Positions 21,778 through 33,637 of a stretch of 64,000 nucleotides of DNA are shown piece after piece. How positions within the stretch are numbered: position 1 is the stretch's first letter; the number at the start of each line of letters is the position of its first letter. The notes under the pieces are model-generated. The model saw only the letters and a program-made list of their open reading frames with translations, had not been told where the DNA came from and searched no databases. Source of the DNA: Ipomoea triloba. Its lineage: Eukaryota > Streptophyta > Magnoliopsida > Solanales > Convolvulaceae. The translations under genes were made by a program, and so were the position numbers. The stretch covers positions 27,487,362-27,551,361 of the forward strand of contig NC_044924.1 of NCBI RefSeq assembly GCF_003576645.1. Reading direction: 5' to 3'.

Positions 21778-22177
21778 GAAAGTTATAATTTTAATCATTG
21801 ATTATTGTGGCATTGCCACATTTAGTCCTACTCTTTTAATTTTGCATAATTACATTCTTGACTTTTATTTGCTTACCACAATTAGTTCTCCATTGATTTT
21901 TTTTTTCACTCAATCGTTAAATAAAAAGGGCTAATGTGTAATTTCATCATTCAAGCATTTTGCTCAACATTTGATTTTTCTCCATTTCTTGTAAACTCTT
22001 ATATAATTGAATGATGAAATTACATATTACTCCACTTTATTAATGGTGGAATTTAAATAGAGGATTAATCGTTGCCAAACAAATGAAAGTTATTGATGTA
22101 ATAAGACAAAATTAAAAGAGTATGACTAAATATGATAATGTCACAATAGTCGTGACTATAAATAAAAATTTTGTCAC
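21778..22177. mobile_element. Long inverted-repeat (MITE-like) element
   Basis: The left 60 bp and the complement of the right 60 bp match at about 80%, sharing TACTCTTTTAATTTTG and ATTTAGTC words. A second internal inverted pair is TAATTTCATCATTCAA (about 21941) and TTGAATGATGAAATTA (about 22008). No coding capacity. Limits are approximate and no target duplication was settled. Confidence 0.55.
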
Positions 22178-22281
22178 CCAAAAACATATAAGCTAATAAC
22201 ATTAGTAGTACTTTTTATCTTCCCAATAGCAGAAGACTTACCAAATTATAGCATTTATGGTTCTGCATATTGATTTCTATA

Positions 22282-24225
22282 TATAGGTGACATAAATGCT
22301 AATGGAGCACAAGATGAGAAAATCTAATCATTTTCAAGATAATGAAGAGTTTTGCGGCTTGGCAGCTCATGAAGACCAAATTTTAATATTTCTCAATATC
22401 TAGAATACCTTTTAACTTCCCGTTGTAAATCTTGTAATGCATTAAATATTTTCGTTTTCCAAATCCTCTCAAACTCCTATTTAAGTTAGATCATTTTCCT
22501 TTGGTGGGTAAGTAATTTTGTATTCTGAATCATATTTGAAGTTGTCAACTTCGTTCCAAACTATTTTTCCGGCTCCTCTCGTTTATTGTTCTACGCCAAA
22601 TGCATTCTGGAATTTGTAAGCATTAGAACCCACAAAGAAGGAAGTTGAAATAAACTCAACCTATTCAGGCAATATGCAGTGATCTAAACAACCTATCAAG
22701 CTGAAAGTTTAAATAATCATAACAAATCTTCCAATATCAATTATTCTCAATTAAAATTCCAGTTGAAGAATAAACTTTCTCATATGGTGGAACAGTATTG
22801 TGCTATCTCACTGTTCGTTGCATTGATGATTTCTTTTTTTTTTTTCCATTAATTGTTTCTTGTGAAAATTAAAAGGTTACCTTTGAAAATTATCACCGTA
22901 AGGAGCCTGAGGTGATATAATACTCATGATTTCACATATACATGCCAGACCATCTTGTTTTCCTGCAGTTGAGGGAGAACAAAATTTAAACAAAAGCAAG
23001 TGAGCATAAGAATTATCTAAAATCATCAATATTTAGAGTGACAGGAAACTAAGAATCTCATACACTTTGAAACCTTAGACTATAGTAGTAAAGAGCAGTT
23101 AGCTTTTTATAGTATTTCCATTAGTTCAACAACTTTTTATTGCATAAAGATATATTTTTACTTTCTTGATAAAATTTTAATAAGCCTCCAAATTGTCTCC
23201 CTAATTTGAACTTTAAACTAATGAATTTTTATTATAAACCTCATATTAAACTTAATCTAGAGGGTGTGGTTGAGTCGTAGGGACTCATCCATCCTTAACC
23301 AAACGTCAATAGATCGATCTTTGGCTTTGGGTATGGAGCAACCTTAAATCTCTAAGCCAGTCGTCCCATCCTTAGACGTGCCTACATTCAGTGGCTTTGG
23401 GTATGGAGTAGCCTTAAATCTCAAATCCTAAGTTACACCCAAAAATCATATTAACATAACTTCATTAACAAGTATTGAAGATTTGAAGCTCAACTGTTGA
23501 CAGTATATACCAGAAGAACAAAAAAACTTATTCAGAGCATTCAACTTCCATCACAAGAATGGAGTACTTGACGAAATAGAAATGAATTAAACTCTAAAAT
23601 TCTTCAATTTTATTTACTGGCATATGGCATCACAACTGGCTGAAGGGATTGGCACTAAAGCATGCATGGAGAGTAGATCTATGCATCATAGCTAAGGTGC
23701 AGTCACTCCCATCATTGGCAGTATTTTCCCTAAATGCAATTTGGGAAGACAATTAATTGGCAGGTAAGTGAAAATAATTCAATCAATTTCTCAACTAATC
23801 CATACGTATGCACACACTTATGCCACATACATTTAACTATGAAAGTTATAAACACACAAAATTGATGTGTGAATGTAGGCACAGAGCATCCAACATTGAA
23901 ATTGCAATTAAGAACAATAATTCAAGATAACAAACACTTAGCAAGTGGAATTTGTAGAGAGGGAATCTCAATGCGAAGAGCTCAAACAATTTATCATTCC
24001 TCAAGATGCAAGGATCAAAAGAAAAATACATTTTTATTCACAAAATTGTATTTTGTAGCAGAACCTCAAACATTTGTCCATAAGCTCCCCAAAAGTTTCT
24101 AATCTGTATTTTGAAAGAATCAAATATAACTCTTCAGTTTCACATATCATCATGGCTTGACATAGATTAGTTTGAAAATGCAACCCAGACACCAAATATC
24201 TTATTTTAAACCATAAGGAGTACGT
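22282..24225. repeat. 2-kb direct repeat, copy 2
   Basis: Counterpart of 17548-19694, better preserved in places, with a 12-bp deletion relative to copy 1 near 23715. May derive from a minus-strand gene (see the exon-like segment 22881-22962). Confidence 0.8.
22881..22962 (-). pseudogene. Exon-like segment of an unidentified gene
   Basis: On the minus strand an 82-bp open stretch lies between a good acceptor (CTGCAG) and a donor (GTAACC). It encodes 26 residues that include DGLACICEIM and SPQAPYGDNF. I do not recognise the protein. The matching stretch in copy 1 has a frameshifting deletion, so at least one copy is dead. No full gene model could be built around it. Confidence 0.3.
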
Positions 24226-24880
24226 TTTGAAGATAAACTATAAAGTTACTAGGTAGGTATGTCACTAAATTTGAAGTAAAAGGCTAAAGATATTTCTAGG
24301 TAAAACTATAAGCCTTTTTCTTCAGCGGTAAAGAAAATCCCAAATTCAGTGTAATTCTTCTTTTAGATAATCATGAGGATTTGGCATCTGCGGAGTAAAA
24401 CATTTATACATTTAATAATGACAGTAATCCATTATAAATCCCAAACTGATCTAAAGCATTCTTGTAAATCCTTAATATTTTCTGATTGAAAAAAGACAAT
24501 AAAAAATAAAAATCGAACTTAATATTATAAATAAATAAATAAAACTAACAAAAACAAGAATGGGAACCCCTGTTCATTCAAGATACATTAAGATGATCGC
24601 ATTTAGTGATTAATAAATTATTGTAATAATTATATCACTGTTATATAATCTTGCAAATACAGGGGAAAAAATACTAAAATCTGTTTTGGGATTGTGAAAA
24701 CGAATGAAAACCAAGGAAAATTTCGACTTTCATCTACAAAAGAGATGGATTACAAAATTCAAACTCAACTCCATTGAAACTACAACATATTTATTTATTT
24801 ATAATCAAACTATCGTAATTTCCTAAGAAGAAAAACTTGGATTCGAGTTTGCAAAACAAAAACACATTAAAGATTTAAAG
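24226..24880. other. Spacer, no gene seen
   Basis: AT-rich with no open frame of note. Confidence 0.5.
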
Positions 24881-25154
24881 CATTAAGCGATATTTTTTTC
24901 CTCGTAGCTCTGACCACAAACGATCTTGATAATCCTGGAGAAGAAGAGAGCCTGGTCTCTAGGCAATTTTATCTCGAAAGCTCTGAAATGATCAAAACCC
25001 AAAGGGAGTCGGATGGTGAACAATAAGCAGCCACCACATTCTTCAGGTTAGCCGAAACAATGGTTTCCTGAGAGAGGGCGAGAGAGAGAGCAGAGCAGAG
25101 AGACTGGAAGAGGTTGGAATTGCATATTTGAATGGGGGTTTGTTTTAAATACAT
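24881..25154 (-). other. Possible 5' leader or first exon of a lost minus-strand gene
   Basis: On the minus strand this stretch is unusually CT-rich (long CTCTCT run near 25080-25100) and less AT-rich than its surroundings, like a plant 5' leader. A short open frame exists but shows no domain. It points toward the exon-like pieces at 22.9-24.0 kb. Weak evidence. Confidence 0.2.
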
Positions 25155-26139
25155 TCAGAAAAATGAGCCGTTAGTCTTAGGGCTATGATAATTTGAAAAA
25201 AAAATCAAATTTTAAAAATTAAAAGGTTTTTTCCATGACTAAAAATTAGAAAAATGATTAGCAAATACGGAGTATCTAAAAGAATTGATGCTATATCACA
25301 ATATCAGATTTAAAATGAAAACAATACAATTATGATCTATTAAGTCTATGTGATGGTTCTCTTTTCTTTCTCTTGGAACCCCTTTTGCTTTCTTTTTTAA
25401 AAAATATTTCTTTTTATTGTTTTTTGGTTTCTCCTTTTTTTCATTTCTGTTCTTTTTTTTCTAAAATTTTCTAAGAATAACTATTATTATGGATGTGCAA
25501 TCCTGAATCTACTATACTTTTTGTTTATTTCAAGTATAATATAATTTTAGATTTAATTAAAAATATTTAATTTTGTGTGCAGAATGAAAGGTGTCATTGT
25601 TACCTTTTCAACTTGGGTTAGAGATATTCGTTGTTTCCCTTATAATTTGTGATAGCTTCTATTTACAAATATATGGTTGAGGTCACACGATTCATGTACT
25701 TGTTTTCTTATCACATGTATTAAGAATAATATTCAAAACATTTTTCTAAATTTAAGGGTGACATTTGATAATAATGTAGACAATTTGTGAAAGTAAATAA
25801 CCAAATTTGTAAAAATAAAAAATTATAAACTAAATTTAAAGTTACTATTACAATTGAAGGATCAATAGTAAAATTAATTATATGGGATAAGGGTCAAATA
25901 TGTCATATTATCGGCGAAAGTGCAATTAGCCCCTAAACTAAGAAAAGCTTCAATTAGACACTTCATTTCTTCACTTTTATGCAATTTAAACCAATAACTT
26001 CTTAAATTTGTGCAATTAGGTCATTTTTTTTTTAGGTAAACTCAAGGTAATATGAGGTATAATTGCAACTTTTTTGAAAAATAATTAAAAAAATAAATTT
26101 AACATTAAAAAAAAAACAAAAAAAAATAGATATTGCCAG
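25155..26139. other. Spacer, no gene seen
   Basis: AT-rich with pyrimidine tracts. The segment about 25880-26040 has repeated 'gcaatta(g)' and 'ttaaaccaa' words and looks like an old small transposon, but its ends were not found. Confidence 0.4.
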
Positions 26140-26560
26140 AGCCATGGCTTGCTTTTCATACTTCTTACTATTGGTTGTGAAGCCATTGGCACAACCACAA
26201 GGTACAAAGTCAACCAGAGAAACATCACAACTTCTTCCTGTACCGCTTTTGCATATCATCCTAGTAGCGGATGCTATGTTGTTGCCTGGGAGGATCCTCC
26301 TCCTGTATATTCTAGTTCTACATTGTTGGAGTTGGAGCATTGCTTGGTTGACCCTCGAGATAGTGAGTCTAGGGTTTGAATCATTCAAGTCCTCCGCTTA
26401 TTACGTGGTGATGATTCCAAGTGGTTGCTGGAATTGCAGACTGTTAAGGTGTTCCGTGAGCAATTGTATGACCCATTGTATAATGGGGACTAGTTGGGTG
26501 GTTACTCCCTTAGACTCCACATTTGCATCTACTCCGCCTTTAGACGCTTCCTAGGTCATG
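26140..26560 (+). pseudogene. Unidentified gene relic
   Basis: Two overlapping frames are open. The frame from 26149 gives a run containing NQRNITTSSC, TAFAYHPSSG and YVVAWEDPPP. After a stop near 26379 it continues as QVLRLLRGDDSK, WLLELQTVKVFREQLYD. Composition is protein-like, unlike the neighbours, but I recognise no family. Likely a transposon-derived or captured gene fragment interrupted by stops. Confidence 0.3.
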
Positions 26561-27860
26561 GGAAGGCCCCATAGCCACTGCCACCTTCCTTAATTCTCCT
26601 CATCCTCTTCCTAAGGTCAATCTCAATCAACCACAACAAATGATATAATTTTCTCTATTACACTGCAACATTACAATTTACATTACAGTATATACCTCTG
26701 GATAATAAATCCCTTTTACATATTATTCCATAATGTTATTCAAGAAGTCGTCCACGATAACCTCCAACCATGGTTGCAGTAGGCGCTAGGCGCTAGTCGA
26801 GCGGTAGACTAGCGTCTAGCGCCTAAGCGGTCTAGAACTTGTTCTTGACAATTGCCTGATAAATGTATTTTTGACGTGTAGGCTAGCAGTCAATTGTTCA
26901 CTTTCCCAATAGGATTGTGCATAACATTATATATTTTAATTTAACTTGTATATGTATATGCGTCATGTCCTTATATCTCCTAATTCGTTTTATAAATTAA
27001 TCATTTTGCTAATTATATTTACATCTTAACCCGACCTTGGTCCTGGCTAGAACATTGAAGTAATGGGTTTATTTAGTTGAACCACTATAAATAGATGAAT
27101 GGTGAAAGATTTGCATAAAACTTTTATTCCATATAGCATTACCTCAATCTGGTTCATGATATAACTAGTGAAATCCAAGTCCAAATCACACACAAAGATC
27201 ATCCCCAAGGTAACCTATTAAGGATCTACATTTCTACAATGCTTTCAATTTTTAAATTTCTTCTTCCTATTCTTGTTTGTATGAACTTACATTGCCAAAT
27301 ATGTTTCTTTTAAGGTTTATGTCGATTGTGAATAGCATATATGTTGTGAGTAGGCTTTCATTGATGCTACATTGCATGATGTTGGAATTATTTGAGCTTA
27401 TTTTGCTAGAATGAATAACCCTAGGTTAGAATTTAGGGTTTTCTTCTATGAATATGCTTAGATGTGAAATTTGGTACATTTGAAGATGAAATTGAGGTCT
27501 TAATGCTCTATTTGGTGTACATTGTTGTTTACCCATGGATATTGTTTGTTGTAGTAACTCACATGATCACTTCTTTCTTCAACCTCAAGTGGGTCTTGAG
27601 TAAGAAGATGAAGTTGACTTTTTCTGTTGACTTTTTAGCTTAAAGTGTTTAATTGTGTGATTGAATTGCTTTGCATTTGATGAGTGCTGAATATGGGAAT
27701 TCAATGAGAAATATGTTGAAAAGATGTGAAAATGAAAAGAAATGAGATTGTGAGGAGCTTGAACATTTGTTTGTGGTGAAATCATGATAATGAGCCTTTT
27801 TGACATAAATTGTGAAACGCTCCCTTGTGTTATGCTGCAAATTTTGTTGTTTTATAGGAG
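26561..27860. other. Spacer; possible LTR/leader upstream of the gag relic
   Basis: No gene seen. At 26768-26845 is a short GC-rich segment (TGGTTGCAGTAGGCGCTAGG and mirrored CTAGCGCCTA) related to the terminus of the element at 28611. 27000-27850 may be the leader of the retroelement whose gag-like frame starts at 27861. Confidence 0.4.
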
Positions 27861-28220
27861 ATGGCTTCACAAGAATCATCCTCGCAACAAAGCGAAAGGA
27901 CGGCTAGGAAAGGAAAAGCTCCAATGGAGGGGCCTAGTGCTTGCATAGCTAAAGAGGAGGATGAGGAGGTCAAGGTTTCACACCGGAAGATAATCATGAG
28001 CAAGGAAATAAAGGACCGTTTTCACTACGTGTCACAACGACCTGTCACCCGGTGGAATTTCATAGATTTGTCCACCTTGAACTCCTTCAAGTGCAGACAA
28101 GGGGACCGTATTGGAGCACTATTTTTGGATGGCGTCAGGCCCCGTACGCTCCAGTGGTCCACGAGTTCGTTGCAAGTCTTGAAGTAAATATACACAAATA
28201 TATAAGCAAACGTCTCAGAA
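27861..28220 (+). pseudogene. Retrotransposon-encoded 'plant transposon protein' relic
   Basis: Starts with an ATG and reads 108 residues: a polar N-terminus, KGKAPMEGPS, an acidic KEEDEE patch, then DRFHYVSQRPVTRWNFIDLS. This resembles the N-terminal region of proteins of Athila-like and related elements. The expected continuation (APYAPVVHEFVASLEVN) is in the next frame from about 28135, so a frameshift separates them. It ends in a TA microsatellite region. No RT or integrase follows. Confidence 0.45.
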
Positions 28221-28540
28221 ATGAAGGAAGAAGAAGGAGGAATAACCATATGTTCTTATGCTATTAAGGATGATGAAGGAATCCCTTTAATTGGTACTCA
28301 GATCTTAAGCGATTACCAAATGCCAGCCACAATTCTTAATTGGCATTAATGATAAACAATTAATAATTAACAGAATATGCTTGGGCGTTTAACAGAAACA
28401 GAATATGCTGAGACAATTTTGTCATAAAAATAAATATGTACAATATTGAGAACATAATGTACAAACAACTCAACAATAACAATACAGACATAAATCCAAG
28501 GACATAACCTGTATTAATACTTATATTATGTTTTTAGATA
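28221..28540. other. Spacer, no gene seen
   Basis: AT-rich, leading into a TA microsatellite. Confidence 0.5.
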
Positions 28541-28542
28541 TA

Positions 28543-28594
<52 letters not shown>
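28541..28594. repeat. (TA)n microsatellite
   Basis: More than 20 TA units, directly left of the element at 28611. Confidence 0.9.
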
Positions 28595-28598
<4 letters not shown>

Positions 28599-28610
28599 CA
28601 TACATATATC

Positions 28611-29148
28611 ATGGTTGCAAAAATCGCGCCTAGGCGCTAGGCGGCGCCCGGCCGCGTCGAGGAATGCCGAAATCGGCCTCCTCCACAGCCGGGCGCCTAG
28701 GTCTCCGGCCGACTAGGCGGCGCCTAGGCCGCCTAGCCTGCCTGGGCAGGCGCTTGGGCCGCCTAGGCGCCCGGCAGGCTGGCATTTTTTTTTTAATTGC
28801 AAATCTTAAACATTTAAACTATTAATGTTATAATGTATTAACTAATACTCTAATAGTCTAATAAGTAATAATTAATAATTAATAACTTAATAAAATAAAA
28901 AGTACTACGTAATAACTAAATTAAACTAATAAGTAATGCACTAATAATTAATAAATAATAACTAATAACTTAATGAGTGTTAACTATTTAACTATTAAAG
29001 TGTAAAGACTTACAATATTAAACACTTTACAATTATTAACACTTAAAATATTTTTTTTTAAAAAATTCAAAATGTAAAAAAAAAAAAAAAAAAAACAGGC
29101 GAGCTAGGCGCTAAGCGCCCCCCAGGCGCCTAGCGATTTTTTCAACCT

Positions 29149-29149
<1 letters not shown>
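28611..29149. mobile_element. GC-rich-ended long-TIR element (hAT-like MITE)
   Basis: The left end ATGGTTGCAAAAATCGC and the complement of the right end, AAGGTTGAAAAAATCGC, match well. Both are followed by repeated CTAGGCGCC-type boxes, while the interior is strongly AT-rich with a poly-A run (about 29073-29095). Small size, no coding capacity and subterminal repeats suggest a non-autonomous hAT-type element. The target duplication cannot be read because both flanks are TA repeats. Confidence 0.6.

Positions 29150-29150
<1 letters not shown>

Positions 29151-29190
<40 letters not shown>
29151..29190. repeat. (TA)n microsatellite
   Basis: About 20 TA units between two inverted-repeat elements. 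Confidence 0.9.
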
Positions 29191-29192
<2 letters not shown>

Positions 29193-29198
29193 TCATAA

Positions 29199-29540
29199 TC
29201 AGGTGCGGCCGCCCCTTAACGTGCGGTCAGTGCGGCCGCACCACTATGTATACAAATATATACAACTCAATGTTAGAAAGTGCATCACACAAATATGCAT
29301 CATTAAGTACGCATCACCAAAAAATACATCACTAGGTATGTAAATATACACCACACAGTATTAGCAAATGCACCATTAGGGGCAGGAGAGTTATGGTGCA
29401 TGATTTTGGGGGTGTGATGTGTTTTTTGGTGTTTTTGTGTATTTTCATTGTGGTGCGTTTTCTAACATTGAGTGGTGCATTTTCTAATATTGAGTGGTGC
29501 GAACCGCACCGACCACACTAGAAGGCGCGGCCACATTTGA
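29199..29540. mobile_element. Small element with 43-bp GC-rich TIRs
   Basis: The left TCAGGTGCGGCCGCC... and the complement of the right end TCAAATGTGGCCGCG... align over about 43 bp, both ending in a GCACC box. The interior has repeated GCATCACC/ATTGAGTGGTGC words. No open frame. It lies between TA microsatellites. Confidence 0.6.
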
Positions 29541-29574
29541 ACAGATTTCTATATATTTATAAATAAATAAATAA

Positions 29575-29581
<7 letters not shown>

Positions 29582-29611
<30 letters not shown>
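29582..29611. repeat. (TA)n microsatellite
   Basis: TA repeat, preceded by AAAT repeats (about 29560-29580). Confidence 0.85.
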
Positions 29612-29612
<1 letters not shown>

Positions 29613-29780
29613 CTTTAATAATATAAAAACAATTTTGTCTGATAAAAAAAATAATAGTACAATATTTGTAAAGTGGTGTACTATACAATTGTACTATTAT
29701 AGAAATACAGACAACAAATATTAATATCATAATGACCTAAATCATTCCCAATAATGCAAAAACATAATTAAAATATTGAG

Positions 29781-30183
29781 GAGTTAATTCCATTTTTGGT
29801 CCTAGATTTATATGTGGCAGTCCAGTTTTAGTCCATTTTTATTAGAACGTCCACATTTGGTCCTAGTATTATTGTGATATAACCATCTTTGGTCATCTGT
29901 CAACAAAATATTTCTAATGCCATTAAATAAAAACTCATTTCAGTCTTCAATTACAAATTTTTTCAAAAAAATAAACATAAAAATATAGCGGGGTCAACTC
30001 ATTTTGTATAAAAATGATTGAAATGTCATTGTATTTAACGATATTTCAACGATTTTGTTGACAAAGGACCAAAAATAATCATGCCATAATAATACTAGGA
30101 CTAGATGTGGATGTTCTGATAAAAAAAAAAGACTAAAAGTGGACTGACACCTATAAATCTAGGACCAAAAATGGAATTAACTC
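29781..30183. mobile_element. Mutator-like MITE, copy 3
   Basis: 403 bp, ends GAGTTAATTCCATTTTTGG and complement, long TIRs of about 100 bp with gaps. Flanked by the 10-bp direct repeat AAATATTGAG. Same family as 1703-2112. Confidence 0.8.
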
Positions 30184-30389
30184 AAATATTGAGTCATGTA
30201 CTAAATAATCAAAAGAAGATTAATTAAGCCAAATATTGAATGTTATGTATATAGTCTGTCTAATTAATTGACTAGTTCATTTTAAATTTCATATTGTATT
30301 TTTTAATACACTTTAACATATCCATAGTATATCTTCAACAATTATATCAACTCTGATTGGATGGGGTTCAAACCGAAGAAATGCTTATG
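30184..30389. other. Spacer at the left edge of the SAUR cluster
   Basis: No gene seen. Confidence 0.5.
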
Positions 30390-30445
30390 AAAACAATTTG
30401 CTATCTTTTCACATGCATATTAATGTGCTTCTTGAAGCTGATCAT
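30390..30445 (-). pseudogene. SAUR: SAUR type B relic B0 (N-terminal codons only)
   Basis: On the minus strand the first codons MISFKKHIN are clearly those of type B SAURs (MISSKKLIK), followed by a stop at codon 15. The upstream sequence (30446-31000) keeps the type B leader and promoter. The rest of the gene is lost. It marks the left limit of the recognisable array. Confidence 0.65.
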
Positions 30446-31099
30446 GGCATGAACTTAGAAAATAGAGAGAACTTTAACAGAAGAGAACAAGATCAGTAAA
30501 ATCCTAGATCTTGGTTGGAATGAATTGTGGTGCTTGAATTGATGATCAAAATCCATATTGGAGTGTCCTAATTAAAGTTCTGAGGAGACTAAGACAAGAG
30601 GAAATCAGGGAAGGCAAAACCTTGTGCCATATATATATATAATTGAAAGGGGCCATTTAGTTCCAGTTAGAAATATATATCCCCAATTGTGGCGACACGC
30701 AGTTGAGGAATCACATGTTTATGTTTCTCAATCAAAGAACTGATTCAAACAATTAAGAAGGTTAAGATAACCCATAGGCGAACGGCATCAATTTATTGCA
30801 CTTTATCCTTATCTAACATTTCTTGGAATAGCAGTAGTTAGGCCATCCTATCTATTCAATTTCATTGAAGCATGTGGGGAATGATGTTCAAAGAAGTTCT
30901 TTATCTGCAAAGTTGATAGTAGAAATTGATGATGATTATTGGAAGACAAAACCATGTGCTAATGTGTCTCAACAAGCTAGGTGGCTGGCATCCCATCAAA
31001 TTTTGTGTTAGACACTAAATCAACCTCCTAAGGGATGTGTATATATAAACACATTTGATTTGGAATTAACCCTCTAAAATACATCCTTAGTTTCTGTAG
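30446..31099. other. Duplicated SAUR type B upstream region
   Basis: Shares long stretches with 37310-38340 and with the complement of 63300-64000 (for example 'gcatcaatttattgcactt'). No coding evidence. Confidence 0.6.
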
Positions 31100-32700
31100 C
31101 CTAAATTTCTTATCCATTCAACAGTTTGCCAACCAGGAGGATGAAGAAGCTGAAAACTCCTGCATGCCATGTCAACTTGGAAACACCCTTTTTCCTCTTC
31201 AAAGAAGAAAACAGGCTATAATGAAGAACCTGCCATGGAAGATCGAGGTGGATGCAGATCATAGAGAACGCAAAAACTTGCACACAACACCTTAAAGCTG
31301 GATCAGTCAGGTAGTGCACCAAGCCAGTGAACCTTTTAAAGATATTTCTCACTTGTAGTAAGTACATTTGCAATTATCTGGGCTTTTCAAAGGAAGCTTC
31401 TTTTTCAAGAAGCAAAATATGGGATTTTCAGAATGCTGAGTTGGTTGGTCAAGTCACTAGAGACTCTGAAAGATGATGAGTTCATTCAAATTGCAGATAG
31501 TATTGATACTAATACTCCTTGGGAGATTGGGAAGTATTGTTAATTTCTTAGTACTCATTTATCGTTCGGAGTGAATCCCATTTGTTACATGACTTCTTCT
31601 TCCTCATATAGATAGATATATGATCTATGAGGCAGGCAGTTATAAGTACATTTTGTGGATTATTGTACAGAAAAGTTTGGAAGACCGCCATATATATAGC
31701 ATGCGTGCAGAAGAACTTGGCTTTCCTGCAGTGTGTCAATGCTTGTGGATATTCCTTTCTAATTCCATTTGGAAAAGGCTTGACAGAATGGTTGTTAACT
31801 TGTGTTAGATCAAAGGGGAATTCCCCTAAATCATTTCAATGTATAAATGCTTGGGCTGAAAGATTCAAGGAAACACTATGCTTGTCTTCTTGTTCAAACT
31901 GAATATGTTATTGGATGAGTTTAGTGAATGGAATAAAACAGTTTCTGGGAACATTTTCCTCAATCTGGAGGAGCTGGAATATACGGTCCAAGCACTTGAG
32001 ATCAAGTAAGAGAAGTTCCCTTAACTCAAAACAACTCCAGATTGAAGAGGATAAGGCAACAGGCATCATACAATAAGTGGATTTTTGAGGGGGACAGAAA
32101 TATAAAGTTCTTCCATTCCAATGTGAAGGAGGTGAAATGCCTATTCATGAAATCAAGGATTTTGGGGATCAATGGAATACAAGTAGACAAGATATTGCTG
32201 CTAATCATATTTGTTTGCAGATGATCACAATCTGAGGCTCTCAATGAAATTCCATCAGCATATGAAATCAAAGGCAGTGTATTATCTATGGACTCTACTG
32301 TTCCACCTAATATTTTGCCAAGAACTATAACTCCATTTCATAGTGGTTTTGTGGCCCAAAGATGAATGCTGGAGAATGTTTTGGTATTCAGTCATGATTT
32401 GTGGTTCCAGAGAAGATTATTTCCATGCTTTGAGGGGTTTAAGGCAAGGGAATCCCCCTGACTTCTTTTGGGGAGAAAAATCATTGGTGTTCTTCGACAA
32501 ACATGTGGTTCCCCACTAATGAAGTAGGAATTTCATTCACCTTTTTGTATGACATAGCCTAAGCATACAGGGCAGGTCTAAATTTGAAAGCAAAACATTG
32601 CCAAAGAGTTGACCTTACCTGTAGCAACAGCATTGCAATATATATTGAGCTAAGAAACTCATCTACAGCAACAGTGGTTATTGAAGAATTCCCTCGATGA
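31100..32700 (+). pseudogene. Degenerate LINE (L1-type) fragments, copy 1
   Basis: Short translated pieces recall plant L1 reverse transcriptases: 'KWIFEGDRNIKFFHSNVKE' (about 32078-32133; family WLKEGDRNTKFFH), and 'HALRGLRQGNPPDFFWG' (about 32428-32475; family SRGLRQGDPLSP). Frames are broken many times. The same material recurs at 38300-39950 and, inverted, at 61500-63250, always between a type B and a type A SAUR, so it was duplicated with them and did not insert three times. No intact ORF, poly-A tail or target duplication. Confidence 0.5.
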
Positions 32701-32896
32701 ATTCATATCTATTTTTTGTGGGAGGTTAAATTTCAGTATGCTGCAGTACATTTAACCTCAAAGCTTGATATCCAAAATCAAAGGGGACTTTTTGCTATTA
32801 GGCTTACAATTTGTGTGAAACCATGTGCACTTGAACTGTATGGGACCACTCAGTTTCGATCAGAAATAAATGGGATGTTGAGTGTGCCCTTATATA

Positions 32897-32902
32897 GAGA
32901 CA
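32897..32902 (-). promoter_or_regulatory. TGTCTC auxin-response core upstream of A1
   Basis: GAGACA on the plus strand, 445 bp before the A1 ATG. The same block carries the core in sister promoters at 37543, 37911, 40247, 45020, 47271, 55933 and 61386. TGTCTC is the classical ARF-binding core. Confidence 0.35.
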
Positions 32903-33209
32903 TCAAATTAAGGAACTCACCTGTTTGTGTTTCTCATTCATAGCATTGATTCAAACAAAAAGATTGAGCTATTCTGTAGGTGAACATCATTAATTTACTG
33001 CATTATATCCCCATCTCTCATTTGGTAGGCTTTCTTGGAGCCTGTGGGGACTGTGTTGTTATACAAGTCTTTATAAATGAAGTTACTATTAGAACTTGTT
33101 GATGATTTCTGGAAGGCAAAACCATGTGATAATGCTGTCTGCTAGCTGGCGCCTGGAGGCCCTCTCATCCAAATATCTCTTAGCCACTCAGTCTGCCTCT
33201 CAATGGATC

Positions 33210-33217
33210 TATATAAA
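33210..33217 (+). promoter_or_regulatory. TATA box of SAUR A1
   Basis: TATATAAA 137 bp before the ATG, in the conserved context GGATCTATATAAACACA shared by most type A genes. Confidence 0.65.
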
Positions 33218-33346
33218 CACATTTGAGTTAGTATTCACCCCACTCAAACATTTCATTCACTCATACCTTAGTTTTTGCATTCTAAAATTGCTTCCATATC
33301 ATCTTTTGAGTAACACTGTGTCTGCATTAGAAAGAAACATCCCAGA

Positions 33347-33637
33347 ATGGCAATTAGTATGACACGCATTCTCCGTGCTAAGCAGGGCCTCAGAAGGTCT
33401 TCTTCAAGAACAAACAGAGAAAATGAGGTTCCTAAGGGGCACTTTGCAGTTTATGTGGGCGAAAGCAAAAAGAAGCGCTTTGTTATCCCGATATCATACT
33501 TGAAGGACCCTTCGTTCCAAGACTTGCTAAGTCAAGCAGAGGAAGAGTTTGGATTTGATTATCTAATGGGTGGAATCACCATACCTTGTCTGGAGGATAC
33601 CTTCCTCGATATCATCTCGTGTTCAAGTAGATATTGA
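33347..33637 (+). CDS. SAUR: SAUR type A1, small auxin-up RNA protein
   Basis: Single-exon 96-aa protein starting [15 protein letters not shown]. The SAUR core follows: [11 protein letters not shown] (residues about 29-39), [35 protein letters not shown] and a C-terminal EDTFLDIIS. Length and motifs fit the SAUR19-24/SAUR15 class, which is known to bind and inhibit PP2C-D phosphatases, keeping plasma-membrane proton pumps active and promoting cell expansion. It faces B1 (34464-34898) tail to tail. The ATG was chosen because it is the first after a TATA box and matches all paralogues. A8 in the inverted arm differs at only three residues. The 3' flank contains a TTGTCTCATG word also found near other type A genes. 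Confidence 0.93.
   Translation: MAISMTRILRAKQGLRRSSSRTNRENEVPKGHFAVYVGESKKKRFVIPISYLKDPSFQDLLSQAEEEFGFDYLMGGITIPCLEDTFLDIISCSSRY

Noticed and set aside
21778..22177. Fifth member of the Mutator-like MITE family
   Set aside because: Similar wording (ATTTAGTCCTACTC) but termini differ and no 9-bp duplication was found, so it is kept as a separate element.
31110..31373. 87-aa frame with a conserved counterpart at 63035-63316
   Set aside because: Conservation follows from the inverted duplication. The frame is not kept in copy 2 and shows no domain; possibly opposite strand of LINE debris.
33096..33362. 88-aa frame upstream of A1 (also antisense at 60982-61194)
   Set aside because: It covers the duplicated type A promoter with TATA box. 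Conserved only because the promoter is duplicated.
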